From positions 62,001 through 126,000 of the forward strand of contig DATLTC010000100.1 of the NCBI GenBank assembly GCA_035533755.1: a stretch of DNA of 64,000 nt, in the 5' to 3' direction. The position numbers were made by a program, and so were the translations under genes. The notes under the pieces are model-generated. The model did no database searches. It had not been told where the DNA came from and was given only the letters and a program-made list of their open reading frames with translations. Position 1 is the first letter of the stretch, and each line of letters opens with the position of its first letter. This stretch comes from Gemmatimonadaceae bacterium. Lineage in GTDB: Bacteria > Gemmatimonadota > Gemmatimonadetes > Gemmatimonadales > Gemmatimonadaceae. Shown here one piece after another: positions 23,561 to 31,129 of this stretch.

Positions 23561-24046
23561 TCACGGCGCCGAATGCAGGTCGCGCACGGCGACGCCAAGC
23601 ACGACGGCAGCGGACACCATGGCGATGCCGAGCAGCACCACGCTCAGCGCGTGCAACTGGCCGAACGCGATGCGCAGCGGGTCGGTGACGGCGAGCGCAT
23701 CGACGGGACCGTGGATGCGAACGCGCACGCGCGCGATCCACGAATCGACGACGAGCTGGGCGATCATGCACGACGCGCCGCCGAGGGCGGCGGCGAGGAT
23801 GCGCGGCTTGAGCCGCGACCGCGCGTCGGCGCGCACGCCGAGCAGCACGACCGCGGCGAACAGCGCCATGCCCGACCAGAACACCACGGGGAGGACACGG
23901 CCCACGAGGTCGCCCGCCAGCGTGCGGGTGGGGAGCGCCGCGAACGCGGCCGGCGCCACCGCGGCCGCGAACAGCACCGTGGCCCCCAGCCAGAGGGAGG
24001 TCAACACCACCTGCCAGAGCCCGGCGCCACGGCGCGTGAGGGTCAT
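23561..24046 (-). CDS. Four-helix membrane protein, DUF4149-like
   Basis: Resembles the DUF4149/TMEM205-like family, whose function is not established. 161 residues with about four membrane segments: near 10-35 (VVLTSLWLGATVLFAAAVAP), 50-70 (VVFWSGMALFAAVVLLGV), 82-100, and 130-155 (ALSVVLLGIAMVSAAVVLG). Start ATG at 24046 overlaps the upstream hydrolase stop (ATGA), so the two are translationally coupled. In other bacteria such proteins also lie beside small-molecule enzymes. No catalytic motif is visible. Confidence 0.7.
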   Translation of the reverse strand: MTLTRRGAGLWQVVLTSLWLGATVLFAAAVAPAAFAALPTRTLAGDLVGRVLPVVFWSGMALFAAVVLLGVRADARSRLKPRILAAALGGASCMIAQLVVDSWIARVRVRIHGPVDALAVTDPLRIAFGQLHALSVVLLGIAMVSAAVVLGVAVRDLHSAP

Positions 24047-24684
24047 CGGCGCACCGGCATCGCCGTCCCGTTGAGGAACGGATTGGTCTCGAGCTCTTCG
24101 GCGATGGTGGTGGCCGGCCCATGGCCGGGATGCACGATGGTTCCGGCCGGCAGCGCGCTCACGCGGGCGAGCGATGCTTCCATGTCGGGCGCGCTGCTGA
24201 ACGGCAGGTCGGTGCGCCCCACGGACCCGCGGAACAGCAGGTCGCCGCCGAGGATGACGCCGTGTCCGTGGAAGATCACGTGGCCGGGCGCATGGCCCGG
24301 CGTGTGCAACACCTCGAACCGGAGCGCCCCCACCGTCATCACCGCGCCGTCGGCCAACTCGCGGTCGGGGGGATCGGGCTGTTCGAACGGGATCCCGTAC
24401 AGCACCGCGATCTCGGCGGCCCGATCGTAGAGCGGACGGTCGAGCGGATGCAGGTACACCGGCACCGGATGCGCCCGGCGCACGCCGTTGATGGCCCCCA
24501 CGTGGTCGAGGTGGGCGTGCGTGAGCCAGATCGCATCGAGCCGGGCGCCCGAGCGGGCGATCAACTCGAGCAGCCGGAGCGGTTCGTCGCCGGGGTCGAT
24601 GAGGACGGCGCGCCCGGCCTCCTCGTCCACCACGAGGTAGCTGTTCTCCTGGAACGGGCCGACCGTCTCGGCACTGATCTTCAT
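24043..24684 (-). CDS. Metallo-beta-lactamase-fold hydrolase (glyoxalase II-like)
   Basis: Binuclear metal hydrolase, cytoplasmic, no signal. The motif THAHLDHVG gives His56, His58, Asp60 and His61. HTPGHAPGHVIF, GDLLFRGSVGR and VHPGHGPAT complete the metal ligands. At 213 residues it matches the small glyoxalase II-like group (YcbL-type), probably acting on thioesters such as acyl-glutathione/bacillithiol analogues. The start MKISAETVGPFQENSYLVVD at 24684 is typical of that group. Gap of 16 bases to trxB. The exact substrate is unknown. Confidence 0.88.
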   Translation of the reverse strand: MKISAETVGPFQENSYLVVDEEAGRAVLIDPGDEPLRLLELIARSGARLDAIWLTHAHLDHVGAINGVRRAHPVPVYLHPLDRPLYDRAAEIAVLYGIPFEQPDPPDRELADGAVMTVGALRFEVLHTPGHAPGHVIFHGHGVILGGDLLFRGSVGRTDLPFSSAPDMEASLARVSALPAGTIVHPGHGPATTIAEELETNPFLNGTAMPVRR

Positions 24685-24700
24685 GGCCGCCCCGCGGCGT

Positions 24701-25669
24701 TCACGCGGCGCCGACTGGCTTGGCCACGTCGGCGCGCGCCTTGAGGTACTTCTCGGCCGCGATGGCAGCCGTGGTCGCGTCGCCCACCGCGGTCGTGACC
24801 TGGCGCGTGAGCTGCACGCGCACATCACCGGCCGCAAACAGTCCCGGAATGGACGTCTGCATATTCCAGTCGGTGCGCAGGTAGCCCATCTCGTCATGGT
24901 CCACGTGATCGGCGATGACGCCGGTGTTGGGCCGGAAGCCGACGAAGATGAAGAGCCCGGTGACCGCGAGGTCCCGGCGCTCGCCGGTGATCAGGTCGCG
25001 CAGCGCGAGGTGATGGAGCAACCCCTGGTCGTCGCCCACTGCTCGCTCGACCACGGTGTTCCAGATGAATTCGATTTTCGGGTTCTCGAACGCGCGCTCC
25101 TGGAGGAGCTTGGAGGCGCGCAGTTCGGCGCGGCGATGCACCAGATACACCTTCTCGGCGTAACGGGTGAGATAATCGGCCTCCTCCACCGCCGCATCGC
25201 CGCCACCGACCACGGCGATGGTGTGCCCGCGGAAGAAGGCGCCGTCGCACACCGCGCAATACGACACGCCCTTGCCGGCGTATTCCAGTTCGCCGGGGAC
25301 GCCGAGTCGCACCGGCGTTCCGCCGGCCGTGACGATGACGGTGGGCGAGACGTAGACGTCGCCGCCCTCGGTGGTGGTGTCGAACAGGCCGTCCTCACGC
25401 TTCTTGATGGACGTGACGACGACACCGGTCTGGATATCGGCGCCGAACTTGGTGGCGTGATCGGCGAATTTCTGCGCGAGCTCGTGCCCGAGGATGTGCT
25501 CGAAACCCGGATAGTCCTCGATCATTTCCGTGTTGAGCAACTCTCCGCCCGGCGCGCCGCGCTCGAGCACCACCGCTTTCAGCATGCCGCGGCCGGCGTA
25601 CATTCCGGCGCACATGCCCGCGGGGCCGGCGCCGATGATCACGACCTCATACTCGTGGGTCTGTGCCAC
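24701..25669 (-). CDS. trxB: Thioredoxin-disulfide reductase
   Basis: FAD/NADPH enzyme that reduces thioredoxin. The N-terminal FAD motif GAGPAGMCAGMYAGR lies near 13-27, redox CAVC at Cys138/Cys141, NADPH motif GGGDAAVEEADYLTR, and C-terminal GLFAAGDVR. 322 residues. The start is GTG at 25669 with GAGGG 7-8 bases upstream. It leads the run trxB-hydrolase-DUF4149-aspartase-rrf2. Its FAD and NADPH motifs are intact. Confidence 0.95.
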   Translation of the reverse strand: MAQTHEYEVVIIGAGPAGMCAGMYAGRGMLKAVVLERGAPGGELLNTEMIEDYPGFEHILGHELAQKFADHATKFGADIQTGVVVTSIKKREDGLFDTTTEGGDVYVSPTVIVTAGGTPVRLGVPGELEYAGKGVSYCAVCDGAFFRGHTIAVVGGGDAAVEEADYLTRYAEKVYLVHRRAELRASKLLQERAFENPKIEFIWNTVVERAVGDDQGLLHHLALRDLITGERRDLAVTGLFIFVGFRPNTGVIADHVDHDEMGYLRTDWNMQTSIPGLFAAGDVRVQLTRQVTTAVGDATTAAIAAEKYLKARADVAKPVGAA

Positions 25670-25784
25670 AGCGATCCCTCTCTTTATTTAGGCGCGCGTG
25701 ACCGCGCGCGATGTTTCGCTGCCTTGGAATCTCGCCAGAAGCACGGGCGTTGGGAACCGTGCGCACAGGCCCCGGCCGCTCCGA

Positions 25785-26588
25785 TCAGCCGTTCGCCGCA
25801 TCCGGCGTCGGGGCGATCACCACGCGGCTGAGCGCGCCGTGGCAATGCGAGACCGTGCCCACGAGCGCATCCACCGGGCGGTTCCCCGCCCCGGCGTCGC
25901 GCACGGCCCGGTCGGCCGCGAGCACGTCCCGCACGTCGATCATCCCGACGCCGTACGCGCGGTGCGTGCACCGGAACAGGAACGGTCCGAGCACGGGACG
26001 GCCGGCCGCGCGCTCCGCGTCGGCGTAGTCGCGGATGGCCGGCGCCAGACTCCAGTCGCGCGGTCCCCGGGTGTGGGGACACACGGCCGGCTCGATGCAG
26101 TTGATCGGACAGGTCCAGGTGGCGAAGCTCACGTAGTGCGTGCCATCGGGCGCCGCGCGCTCCCACGGCACGGCCGGCGGACCATGGAGCGCCGCCACGC
26201 GCGCGGGACGCGCGGGCCATCGGAGGCGCGCCGCGTCCACCAGCCAGTCGCGCAGCAGGTGCGGCATCAGCGGCGACGGCACGATCGCATCGTCCTGCGA
26301 CTCGCCGGCATCGCCGGCCGCGCCCAGGTGCCGGGCAAGGAAGTCCCGCCACTCCGCCACCGTCACCCGCACGAGCGGATCGCCGGGCGCGAGATCGCGC
26401 GCCACGGCGCAGTCGGCATCGCGGTCCACCACCACCACCTCGCGGCAAAACACCGCGCCCGCGTCCACGGCGCGACGCAGTTGGCGCACGTAGTAGCCGC
26501 CGTAGCAGCCGCCGCCGACAACGACGATCGTGCCGAAGCGCTGCGGCGGCGCGAACCGCGGATTAGTGGCGGACACGCCGGCCGCCAT
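25785..26588 (-). CDS. Uncharacterised protein: Rossmann N-terminus plus Cys cluster
   Basis: No named family is recognised with confidence. It resembles hypothetical proteins, seen in other phyla, that combine a nucleotide-binding start with a CPxxCxEPxxC motif. The N-terminus has IVVVGGGCYGGYYVRQL at 21-37, a Rossmann-like glycine-rich turn followed by VVVVDRD. Residues 103-116 (VPSPLMPHLLRDWL) and 152-159 (YVSFATWT) lead into Cys160, Cys164 and Cys170. Further on are Cys207-x-His209 and His248-Cys249-His250, so a metal or Fe-S site is plausible. 267 residues, no membrane segment. The ATG at 26588 lies 26 bases inside the SDR gene end; a GTG at 26576 is an alternative start. Confidence 0.75.
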   Translation of the reverse strand: MAAGVSATNPRFAPPQRFGTIVVVGGGCYGGYYVRQLRRAVDAGAVFCREVVVVDRDADCAVARDLAPGDPLVRVTVAEWRDFLARHLGAAGDAGESQDDAIVPSPLMPHLLRDWLVDAARLRWPARPARVAALHGPPAVPWERAAPDGTHYVSFATWTCPINCIEPAVCPHTRGPRDWSLAPAIRDYADAERAAGRPVLGPFLFRCTHRAYGVGMIDVRDVLAADRAVRDAGAGNRPVDALVGTVSHCHGALSRVVIAPTPDAANG

Positions 26589-27300
26589 CGACGACGATCG
26601 TCTCGCCGGTGACGAAGTCCGCCTGCAACAGGTAGAGCACGGCCTGGACCACGTCGTCCGGCGTGCCATGCCGCTGGAGGGGCGTGGTGGCCCGCAGCGC
26701 CTCGCCCTCGGGCGCCGTCCACCCTTCGGGCAGGAGCACCGTTCCGGGCGCGACCGCGTTGACGCGCACCGCGGGGGCCATGACGCGGGCCAGCGACCGG
26801 GTCATGTGCACAACGGCGCCCTTGCTCAGGCCGTGCGGGATATAGTCGGGCCACGTCTCGAAAGCCGCGAGATCGGCGATGTTCACGATCGCGCCGCCGC
26901 CCTGGGCGCCCGCGAGATGCGGCGCCGCCGCCTGGCACAGGAAGAACGGCGCGCGCAGGTTGAGCGCGAAGATCCGCTCCCACTGCGCCACGGAGATGGC
27001 GCCGAACGGCGTGCGCTCCATGACGGCAGCGGAGTTCACGAGCACATCGAGCCCGCCCAGCGCGGCCACGGCCTGCGACACGAGCGCCGGCGCGGCGTCG
27101 GGATCGCCGAGGTCGGCGCGCAGCGCATGGGCGGTGCCGCCCGCCGCTTCGATCAGCCGGACGGTCTCGTCGGCCCCGTCCGCGGATCCGTGATAGTGCG
27201 CGGCCACGTGCATGCCGCGCGCGCCGAGGGCCACGGCGATCGCCTGCCCCACCCGCCGACCGGCGCCGGTGACGAGCACCGTCCGTCCGTGCAGCTCCAT
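26563..27300 (-). CDS. Short-chain dehydrogenase, pteridine-reductase-like, catalytic Tyr replaced by His
   Basis: Classical SDR fold of 245 residues. TGAGRRVG at 11-18 has the Arg-rich turn of FolM/PTR1-type pteridine reductases; NSAAVMERTPFG near 89-100 and the N-terminal strand MELHGRTVLVTG are typical. The active site YxxxK is altered. The codon four before Lys160 is CAC, giving His156 where Tyr is expected (context DYIPHGLSKG), and the usual Ser is also absent (NIADLAAF). Ordinary reductase activity is therefore doubtful. The start at 27300 is taken because further upstream is the PHP gene's shadow. It lies 25 bases after the PHP gene. Confidence 0.85.
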   Translation of the reverse strand: MELHGRTVLVTGAGRRVGQAIAVALGARGMHVAAHYHGSADGADETVRLIEAAGGTAHALRADLGDPDAAPALVSQAVAALGGLDVLVNSAAVMERTPFGAISVAQWERIFALNLRAPFFLCQAAAPHLAGAQGGGAIVNIADLAAFETWPDYIPHGLSKGAVVHMTRSLARVMAPAVRVNAVAPGTVLLPEGWTAPEGEALRATTPLQRHGTPDDVVQAVLYLLQADFVTGETIVVDGGRRVRH

Positions 27301-27325
27301 CGTCGCTCCAGCGTCCGGAGTGGTG

Positions 27326-28201
27326 CTACAATCCGCTCGGCACGGCCAACTGCGCCACCCGCGCTTCCTGCAGGGCCAGCCATTCCTCCGGCACCCGCAT
27401 CGACCCGAGGGTCCGCGCGCCGTCGCTGGCGCCGTGCCAGTCGGACCCGCCACTGGGGATTAACCCCAGAAAGTCGGCCAGCGTTCGCAGGCGCGCGATG
27501 TCTTCGGCGCTGTGGCTGGGGTGGAGCACCTCGACGCCGTCCAGTCCCTGGGCAGCCAGCGTCTCGAGGCGTTCACGCGTGCCGGCGTGGCCGGGATGGG
27601 CGACGACGGCCACGCCGCCGGCGCGATGGATCATCGCGATCGCGTCCACCATCGACAGCCGGTCCTTGGCCACGAATGCGGGACGCCCATTGCCGAGGTA
27701 TCGATCGAAGGCGTCGCGGACGTCGGTGGCCCACCCTTCCTGCACCAGGGCGCGGGCCACGTGCGGGCGCCCGATCGCGCCGCCGGCCGCCTGGTCGAGC
27801 ACCGCCGGTACCCCGATCCGCACGCCCAGCTCGTTGAGCCGCGCCACCATGCGCTCGGCGCGCACGCGCCGCATATCGCGCAGCGCGGAGAGCCCGTCTT
27901 CGATTTCGGAGAGCCGCGAGAGGTGCAGCCCGAGCAGGTGCGTTTCGGTATCGCCCTCGACGGCGCTCAGCTCCACGCCGGGGATCAGGCGCACGCCGAG
28001 GGCCTCGGCGGCCTCGGCGGCCTCGGCGATTCCGGCGACGGTGTCATGATCGGTGAGGGCGATGGCGGCGAGGCCGGCCGCGCGCGCGGCGGCCATCACG
28101 TCGGCGGGAGGACGGGAGCCGTCCGACGCGGTGGAGTGCGAATGCAGATCGATGAACGCCGGACGATGCGGCGCGTCCGCGGCGCCGATCGGCGCCGTCA
28201 C
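27326..28201 (-). CDS. PHP-domain phosphoesterase (YciV/TrpH type)
   Basis: Metal-dependent phosphoesterase of the polymerase-and-histidinol-phosphatase fold. DLHSHSTASDG near 18-28 supplies the HxH start; LTDHDTVAG near 49-57, PGVELSAVEG, the IGRPHVARALV segment, VVAHPGH, and the C-terminal GSDWHG complete the metal ligands. 291 residues matches RNase AM / 3',5'-nucleoside bisphosphate phosphatases, which trim RNA 5' ends or act on pAp, but specificity here is not shown. ATG at 28201 overlaps the 88-residue gene's stop (ATGA). Confidence 0.88.
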   Translation of the reverse strand: MTAPIGAADAPHRPAFIDLHSHSTASDGSRPPADVMAAARAAGLAAIALTDHDTVAGIAEAAEAAEALGVRLIPGVELSAVEGDTETHLLGLHLSRLSEIEDGLSALRDMRRVRAERMVARLNELGVRIGVPAVLDQAAGGAIGRPHVARALVQEGWATDVRDAFDRYLGNGRPAFVAKDRLSMVDAIAMIHRAGGVAVVAHPGHAGTRERLETLAAQGLDGVEVLHPSHSAEDIARLRTLADFLGLIPSGGSDWHGASDGARTLGSMRVPEEWLALQEARVAQLAVPSGL

Positions 28202-28464
28202 GCGGAGTAGTCGGCTTCGGGCGACGTGAAGCTGGGCTGGGAGTAGCCGAACAGTTGCTGGAGCTCGGCGTCGCTCAACTCGGCCAGGGCCTGCTCGCGC
28301 GAGCGGGCGCCGTGCGGCGAGTAGCGGGTGACGCGGACCTCGCGATCGTCGCCGGCGCCGGCGATGAAGAGCAGCGCGAATTCGTCGTGGTCGGACTGCG
28401 TGACGCGGCCGGAGGGCACGATGCGCCAGGTCTTGCCGTGCGCGGACAGGGTGCGGGTGGGCAT
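28198..28464 (-). CDS. Small unknown protein (88 aa)
   Basis: Not recognised. 88 residues, soluble, with strand-rich pattern (TWRIVPSGRVTQ, FALLFIAGAGDDREVRVTRYS) and an acidic C-terminal third (ALAELSDAELQQLFGYSQPS). It abuts the 86-residue gene upstream (28465) with no gap and overlaps the PHP gene by ATGA, so all are translated together. That tight packing and the coding-like sequence support it. Confidence 0.65.
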   Translation of the reverse strand: MPTRTLSAHGKTWRIVPSGRVTQSDHDEFALLFIAGAGDDREVRVTRYSPHGARSREQALAELSDAELQQLFGYSQPSFTSPEADYSA

Positions 28465-28725
28465 CTAGGGGAGCTCCACTTCAATGTAGATGCGGCCGGC
28501 ATCGAGAATCGGGTCGGGCGCGCCGGCGTGGGCGCGGGTCAACGTCTCGACATCGGGCGCTTCGAAGAATTCGAGGAATGCCCCAGGCAGCGCCTCTTCC
28601 TCGAACGCCCAGAAGTGGCAGTTGGCCTTGGCGTAGTACTCTTTGCGCCGCGCGAGGCGGTCGGCGTAGCGCTTGCGATCCTGCGGAGGAATGAGCGTGC
28701 GCTGGACGGTCAGGGCGCGCCGCAT
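28465..28725 (-). CDS. Small unknown protein (86 aa), dimeric alpha-beta-barrel-like pattern
   Basis: Not recognised with certainty. MRRALTVQRTLIPPQDRKRY, then CHFWAFEEEALPGAFLEFFE and IYIEVELP at the end, suggest a small alternating strand/helix fold like antibiotic-biosynthesis-monooxygenase or NIPSNAP-type barrels. One Cys (near 37). It follows the E2 stop by 2 bases and abuts the next small gene. Confidence 0.65.
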   Translation of the reverse strand: MRRALTVQRTLIPPQDRKRYADRLARRKEYYAKANCHFWAFEEEALPGAFLEFFEAPDVETLTRAHAGAPDPILDAGRIYIEVELP

Positions 28726-28727
28726 GC

Positions 28728-30071
28728 TCAGAGTGCCGTGTCGGGAAACGATTCGATCGTGCGCTTGATATGACCGAGGAACTGATCGGCCACGGCGCCG
28801 TCGATGATGCGGTGGTCGAACGACAGCGACAGATACGAGCAGGTGCGGATGGCGATCACGTCCTCGCCGTCGGCCCCGGTGAGCACCTTGGGCCGCTTCT
28901 CGATCGCGCCGATGCAGAGGATCGCCACCTGCGGCTGGTTGATGATCGGCGTGCCGGTGAGCGACCCGAAGACGCCCGGGTTGGTGATCGTGAACGTGCC
29001 GTCCTGCACCTCGCGCGGATCAAGCCGCTTGGCGCGGGCGCGGGCGGCGAGGTCGTTGAGCGCCCTGGTCAGGCCGCTCAGCGACAGGTCGCCGGCGTTC
29101 CGGATCACGGGGACGATCAGCCCCCATTCGAGCGCCACCGCGACGCCGATGTTCATCGCCTTGCGGTAGATGACGTTGGTGCCGGCCACGGAGGAATTCA
29201 CCACCGGGAACGCCTTCAACGCATCCACCGTGGCCTTGATGATGAACGGCATGTAGGAGAGCTTCTGGCCGGTAGCCGCCTCGAACTCCGCCCGGCGCGC
29301 CGCACGGATGCGCGCCACGCGCGTGAAGTCCATTTCCATGATCGACGTCACGTGGGCGGACGTGTGGCGCGAGACCACCATGTGCTCGCTGATCAGGGCG
29401 CGCATCTTGCTCATCGGCTCGACCACGTCGCCGGCCCATGGCTCGGGCATCGGGGCCGCGGCGAGGCCGGCGCCGCCCGGGGCGGGCATCGCCGCGCGAG
29501 CCGCGGGCTGGACGGCGCCCGAGTCCATGAACTGCACGATGTCGCGCTTGGTGACGCGGCCGGCGATCCCGGAGCCCTGCATGGCGGCGAGCTCGATGCC
29601 GTGCTCCGCCGCGATCTTGCGGACGAGGGGCGACGACTTGGTGCGCAGCCGCTCCTCGAGCGAGTGGCCGTTGCCGGCCGCGAACGCCGGCGCCGGTGCC
29701 GGTGCCGGTGCCGGTGCCGCCGGAACGGGAGCCGGCGCAGGGGTCGGCGCGCTCGGAGCCGCGGGGACCGCCGCGGGAGCAGCGACCACGGGAGCCAGCG
29801 CCGACGGCGCGGCGGCGATGGCCGCGCCCTTTTCCGTTTCGAGACGCGCCACCACCGCCTGCACGGGGACCGTCTGTCCCTCGGTGACGATGATCTCGGC
29901 CAGCACGCCGGCCGCGGGCGCCGGGATCTCGGCGTCCACCTTGTCCGTGGAGATTTCGAAGATCGGCTCGTCGCGTTTGACCTCGTCGCCGACCTTCTTC
30001 AACCATTTGGAGAGCGTGCCCTCGGCGATCGATTCGCCCATCTGGGGCATGATGATGTCTATGCGTGCCAC
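28728..30071 (-). CDS. 2-oxo acid dehydrogenase complex E2 (dihydrolipoyl acyltransferase)
   Basis: Core acyltransferase of a pyruvate, 2-oxoglutarate or branched-chain 2-oxo acid dehydrogenase. In order: a lipoyl domain (1-80) with Lys44 in EISTDKVDAEIP; a long Ala/Pro linker (about 90-140); a peripheral-subunit-binding domain (about 145-185, RTKSSPLVRKIAAEHGIELA); a second flexible stretch; and the catalytic domain (about 215-447) ending with SFDHRIIDGA. 447 residues with one lipoyl domain. The start is GTG at 30071 (MARIDIIMPQMGESIAEGTL). E1 and E3 genes are not in the window, so which complex it serves is open. The linker DNA is a low-complexity GCCGGTGCC-type repeat. Confidence 0.92.
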   Translation of the reverse strand: MARIDIIMPQMGESIAEGTLSKWLKKVGDEVKRDEPIFEISTDKVDAEIPAPAAGVLAEIIVTEGQTVPVQAVVARLETEKGAAIAAAPSALAPVVAAPAAVPAAPSAPTPAPAPVPAAPAPAPAPAPAFAAGNGHSLEERLRTKSSPLVRKIAAEHGIELAAMQGSGIAGRVTKRDIVQFMDSGAVQPAARAAMPAPGGAGLAAAPMPEPWAGDVVEPMSKMRALISEHMVVSRHTSAHVTSIMEMDFTRVARIRAARRAEFEAATGQKLSYMPFIIKATVDALKAFPVVNSSVAGTNVIYRKAMNIGVAVALEWGLIVPVIRNAGDLSLSGLTRALNDLAARARAKRLDPREVQDGTFTITNPGVFGSLTGTPIINQPQVAILCIGAIEKRPKVLTGADGEDVIAIRTCSYLSLSFDHRIIDGAVADQFLGHIKRTIESFPDTAL

Positions 30072-30075
30072 GGGA

Positions 30076-30369
30076 TCATCCTCGGTCCGATTTCGCCGCC
30101 GCGAGCCGGCCGCGGCGGAGCTTGAAGAAGACGATCGCCGGAAGCAGGACTCCGCCGGCGAGCGCCCCGATGAGCCAGAATTTCCCCCAATCGCAGGGGG
30201 CTCCGGTGTTGGCGTCGGCGACACAGTGGCGCGCCGCGCCGTAGATCTTGGCCGCCATCACGCCGAGCATCCCGCCGCCGAACAGGCCACCGGAGAGCGT
30301 GATGCACCCTATGCCAACATACTGCCATGCGCGGCCGGATTCGAGCGGGGGCCCTTCCGGCGCCGTCAT
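30076..30369 (-). CDS. Small membrane protein with two TM segments
   Basis: Not recognised. 97 residues with membrane segments near 17-40 (VGIGCITLSGGLFGGGMLGVM) and 65-82 (FWLIGALAGGVLLPAIVFF). Between them a short loop holds two Cys (HCVADANTGAPC), possibly a disulfide if it faces the periplasm. The C-terminal tail is basic. 4 bases before the E2 start. Confidence 0.65.
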   Translation of the reverse strand: MTAPEGPPLESGRAWQYVGIGCITLSGGLFGGGMLGVMAAKIYGAARHCVADANTGAPCDWGKFWLIGALAGGVLLPAIVFFKLRRGRLAAAKSDRG

Positions 30370-30414
30370 GCGGCCACCCGGTGCGGCGCGCGGCGCGGTG
30401 TGGGCGCGCCTCCC

Positions 30415-30708
30415 CTAGTAGGCCGCTTCAAGAACGTGCCGTGGGTCTTCGGTGCGATGCAGCGACACGAAGAATCGCTTCACGTTGCGATCGAGCCGGC
30501 TCTCGCCCATCTGGTCGGTCTCGACCTCGACGAACGTGTAGTGGCCGCCCTCGGGCTTGACGGTGAGACGCAGCGCGCCGAGGGGGCCGCTGAACGTGCG
30601 CGCCCGGGCGGGGGCGGCGGTGTTCTGCAGCCCGCGCTCGGGGAAGAAACGATCCGCGGCCGTGAGGACGTCCGCCGGAACCAGGTGACTGCGGTAGAAG
30701 TGTCGCAT
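30415..30708 (-). CDS. Small unknown protein (97 aa), SRPBCC-like size and pattern
   Basis: Not recognised as a named family. Starts MRHFYRSHLVPADVLTAADR, then GLQNTAAPARARTFSG, LRLTVKPEGGHYTFVEVETD and a conserved-looking MGESRLDRNVKRFFVSLHR. The mix of an N-terminal helix, antiparallel strands and a C-terminal helix hints at a small helix-grip (SRPBCC) fold. No signal peptide. Its ATG overlaps the lipoprotein's stop (TGATG), so it is translationally coupled to the inositol operon. Confidence 0.65.
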   Translation of the reverse strand: MRHFYRSHLVPADVLTAADRFFPERGLQNTAAPARARTFSGPLGALRLTVKPEGGHYTFVEVETDQMGESRLDRNVKRFFVSLHRTEDPRHVLEAAY

Positions 30709-31127
30709 CAGGGAGTGGAGTCCGCCCGTTCGTTGAACACGTCCTGCATCCAGTCCACGCGCTCGAGCGGATGCAGGGAATCGCGCCGGAATTGGATCGC
30801 CATGGCCCACTGGCCGGCGACCACGAAATTCAGCTTGCCGTAATACGTTCCCACCTGCGGGCCGTTCTCGAAGCCGTCCCACGTACTGGCCCCATCGCGG
30901 GTGTTGGCGAAGATCCGCCCCTCGCCGTTGTCGATGGGCTGCTGGGTCTTGCGGTCGAGGACGGTGACCTTGTAGGTGATGCTCTCGCGCGCGTGGGGCG
31001 GAATATCCGAGGGCTCGATGGTGAAGTCGTAGCTCTTGGACGGCAGGTGCAGCACCGGCCGGCGCGGCTCGCCACATGCGGCGGCCGTGACGGCGAACCC
31101 GAGGAGCAGCGCGCGCGCGATTCGCAT
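30708..31127 (-). CDS. YtkA-like lipoprotein in the inositol operon
   Basis: 139 residues. The N-terminal signal MRIARALLLGFAVTAAACGE has the lipidated Cys at 18. The mature part (about 30-125) is strand-rich: FTIEPSDIPPHARESITYKV, then DRKTQQPIDNGEGRIF and AGQWAMAIQF, like the immunoglobulin-type YtkA/FixH domain found in copper and oxidase-assembly contexts. No Met/His/Cys metal motif is clear here. An ATG at 31127 is chosen; a GTG at 31130 overlapping the INO1 stop (TAG/GTG) is an alternative. Directly after INO1. Confidence 0.7.
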   Translation of the reverse strand: MRIARALLLGFAVTAAACGEPRRPVLHLPSKSYDFTIEPSDIPPHARESITYKVTVLDRKTQQPIDNGEGRIFANTRDGASTWDGFENGPQVGTYYGKLNFVVAGQWAMAIQFRRDSLHPLERVDWMQDVFNERADSTP

Positions 31128-31129
31128 CA

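Noticed and set aside
25691-25710. GCGCGCG/CGCGCGC hairpin upstream of trxB
   Set aside because: Simple alternating GC palindrome with no T-run; equally likely by chance in this GC content.
29660-29760. Short tandem GCCGGTGCC-type repeat
   Set aside because: It encodes the Ala/Pro linker of E2, so it is a coding low-complexity stretch and not a separate element.
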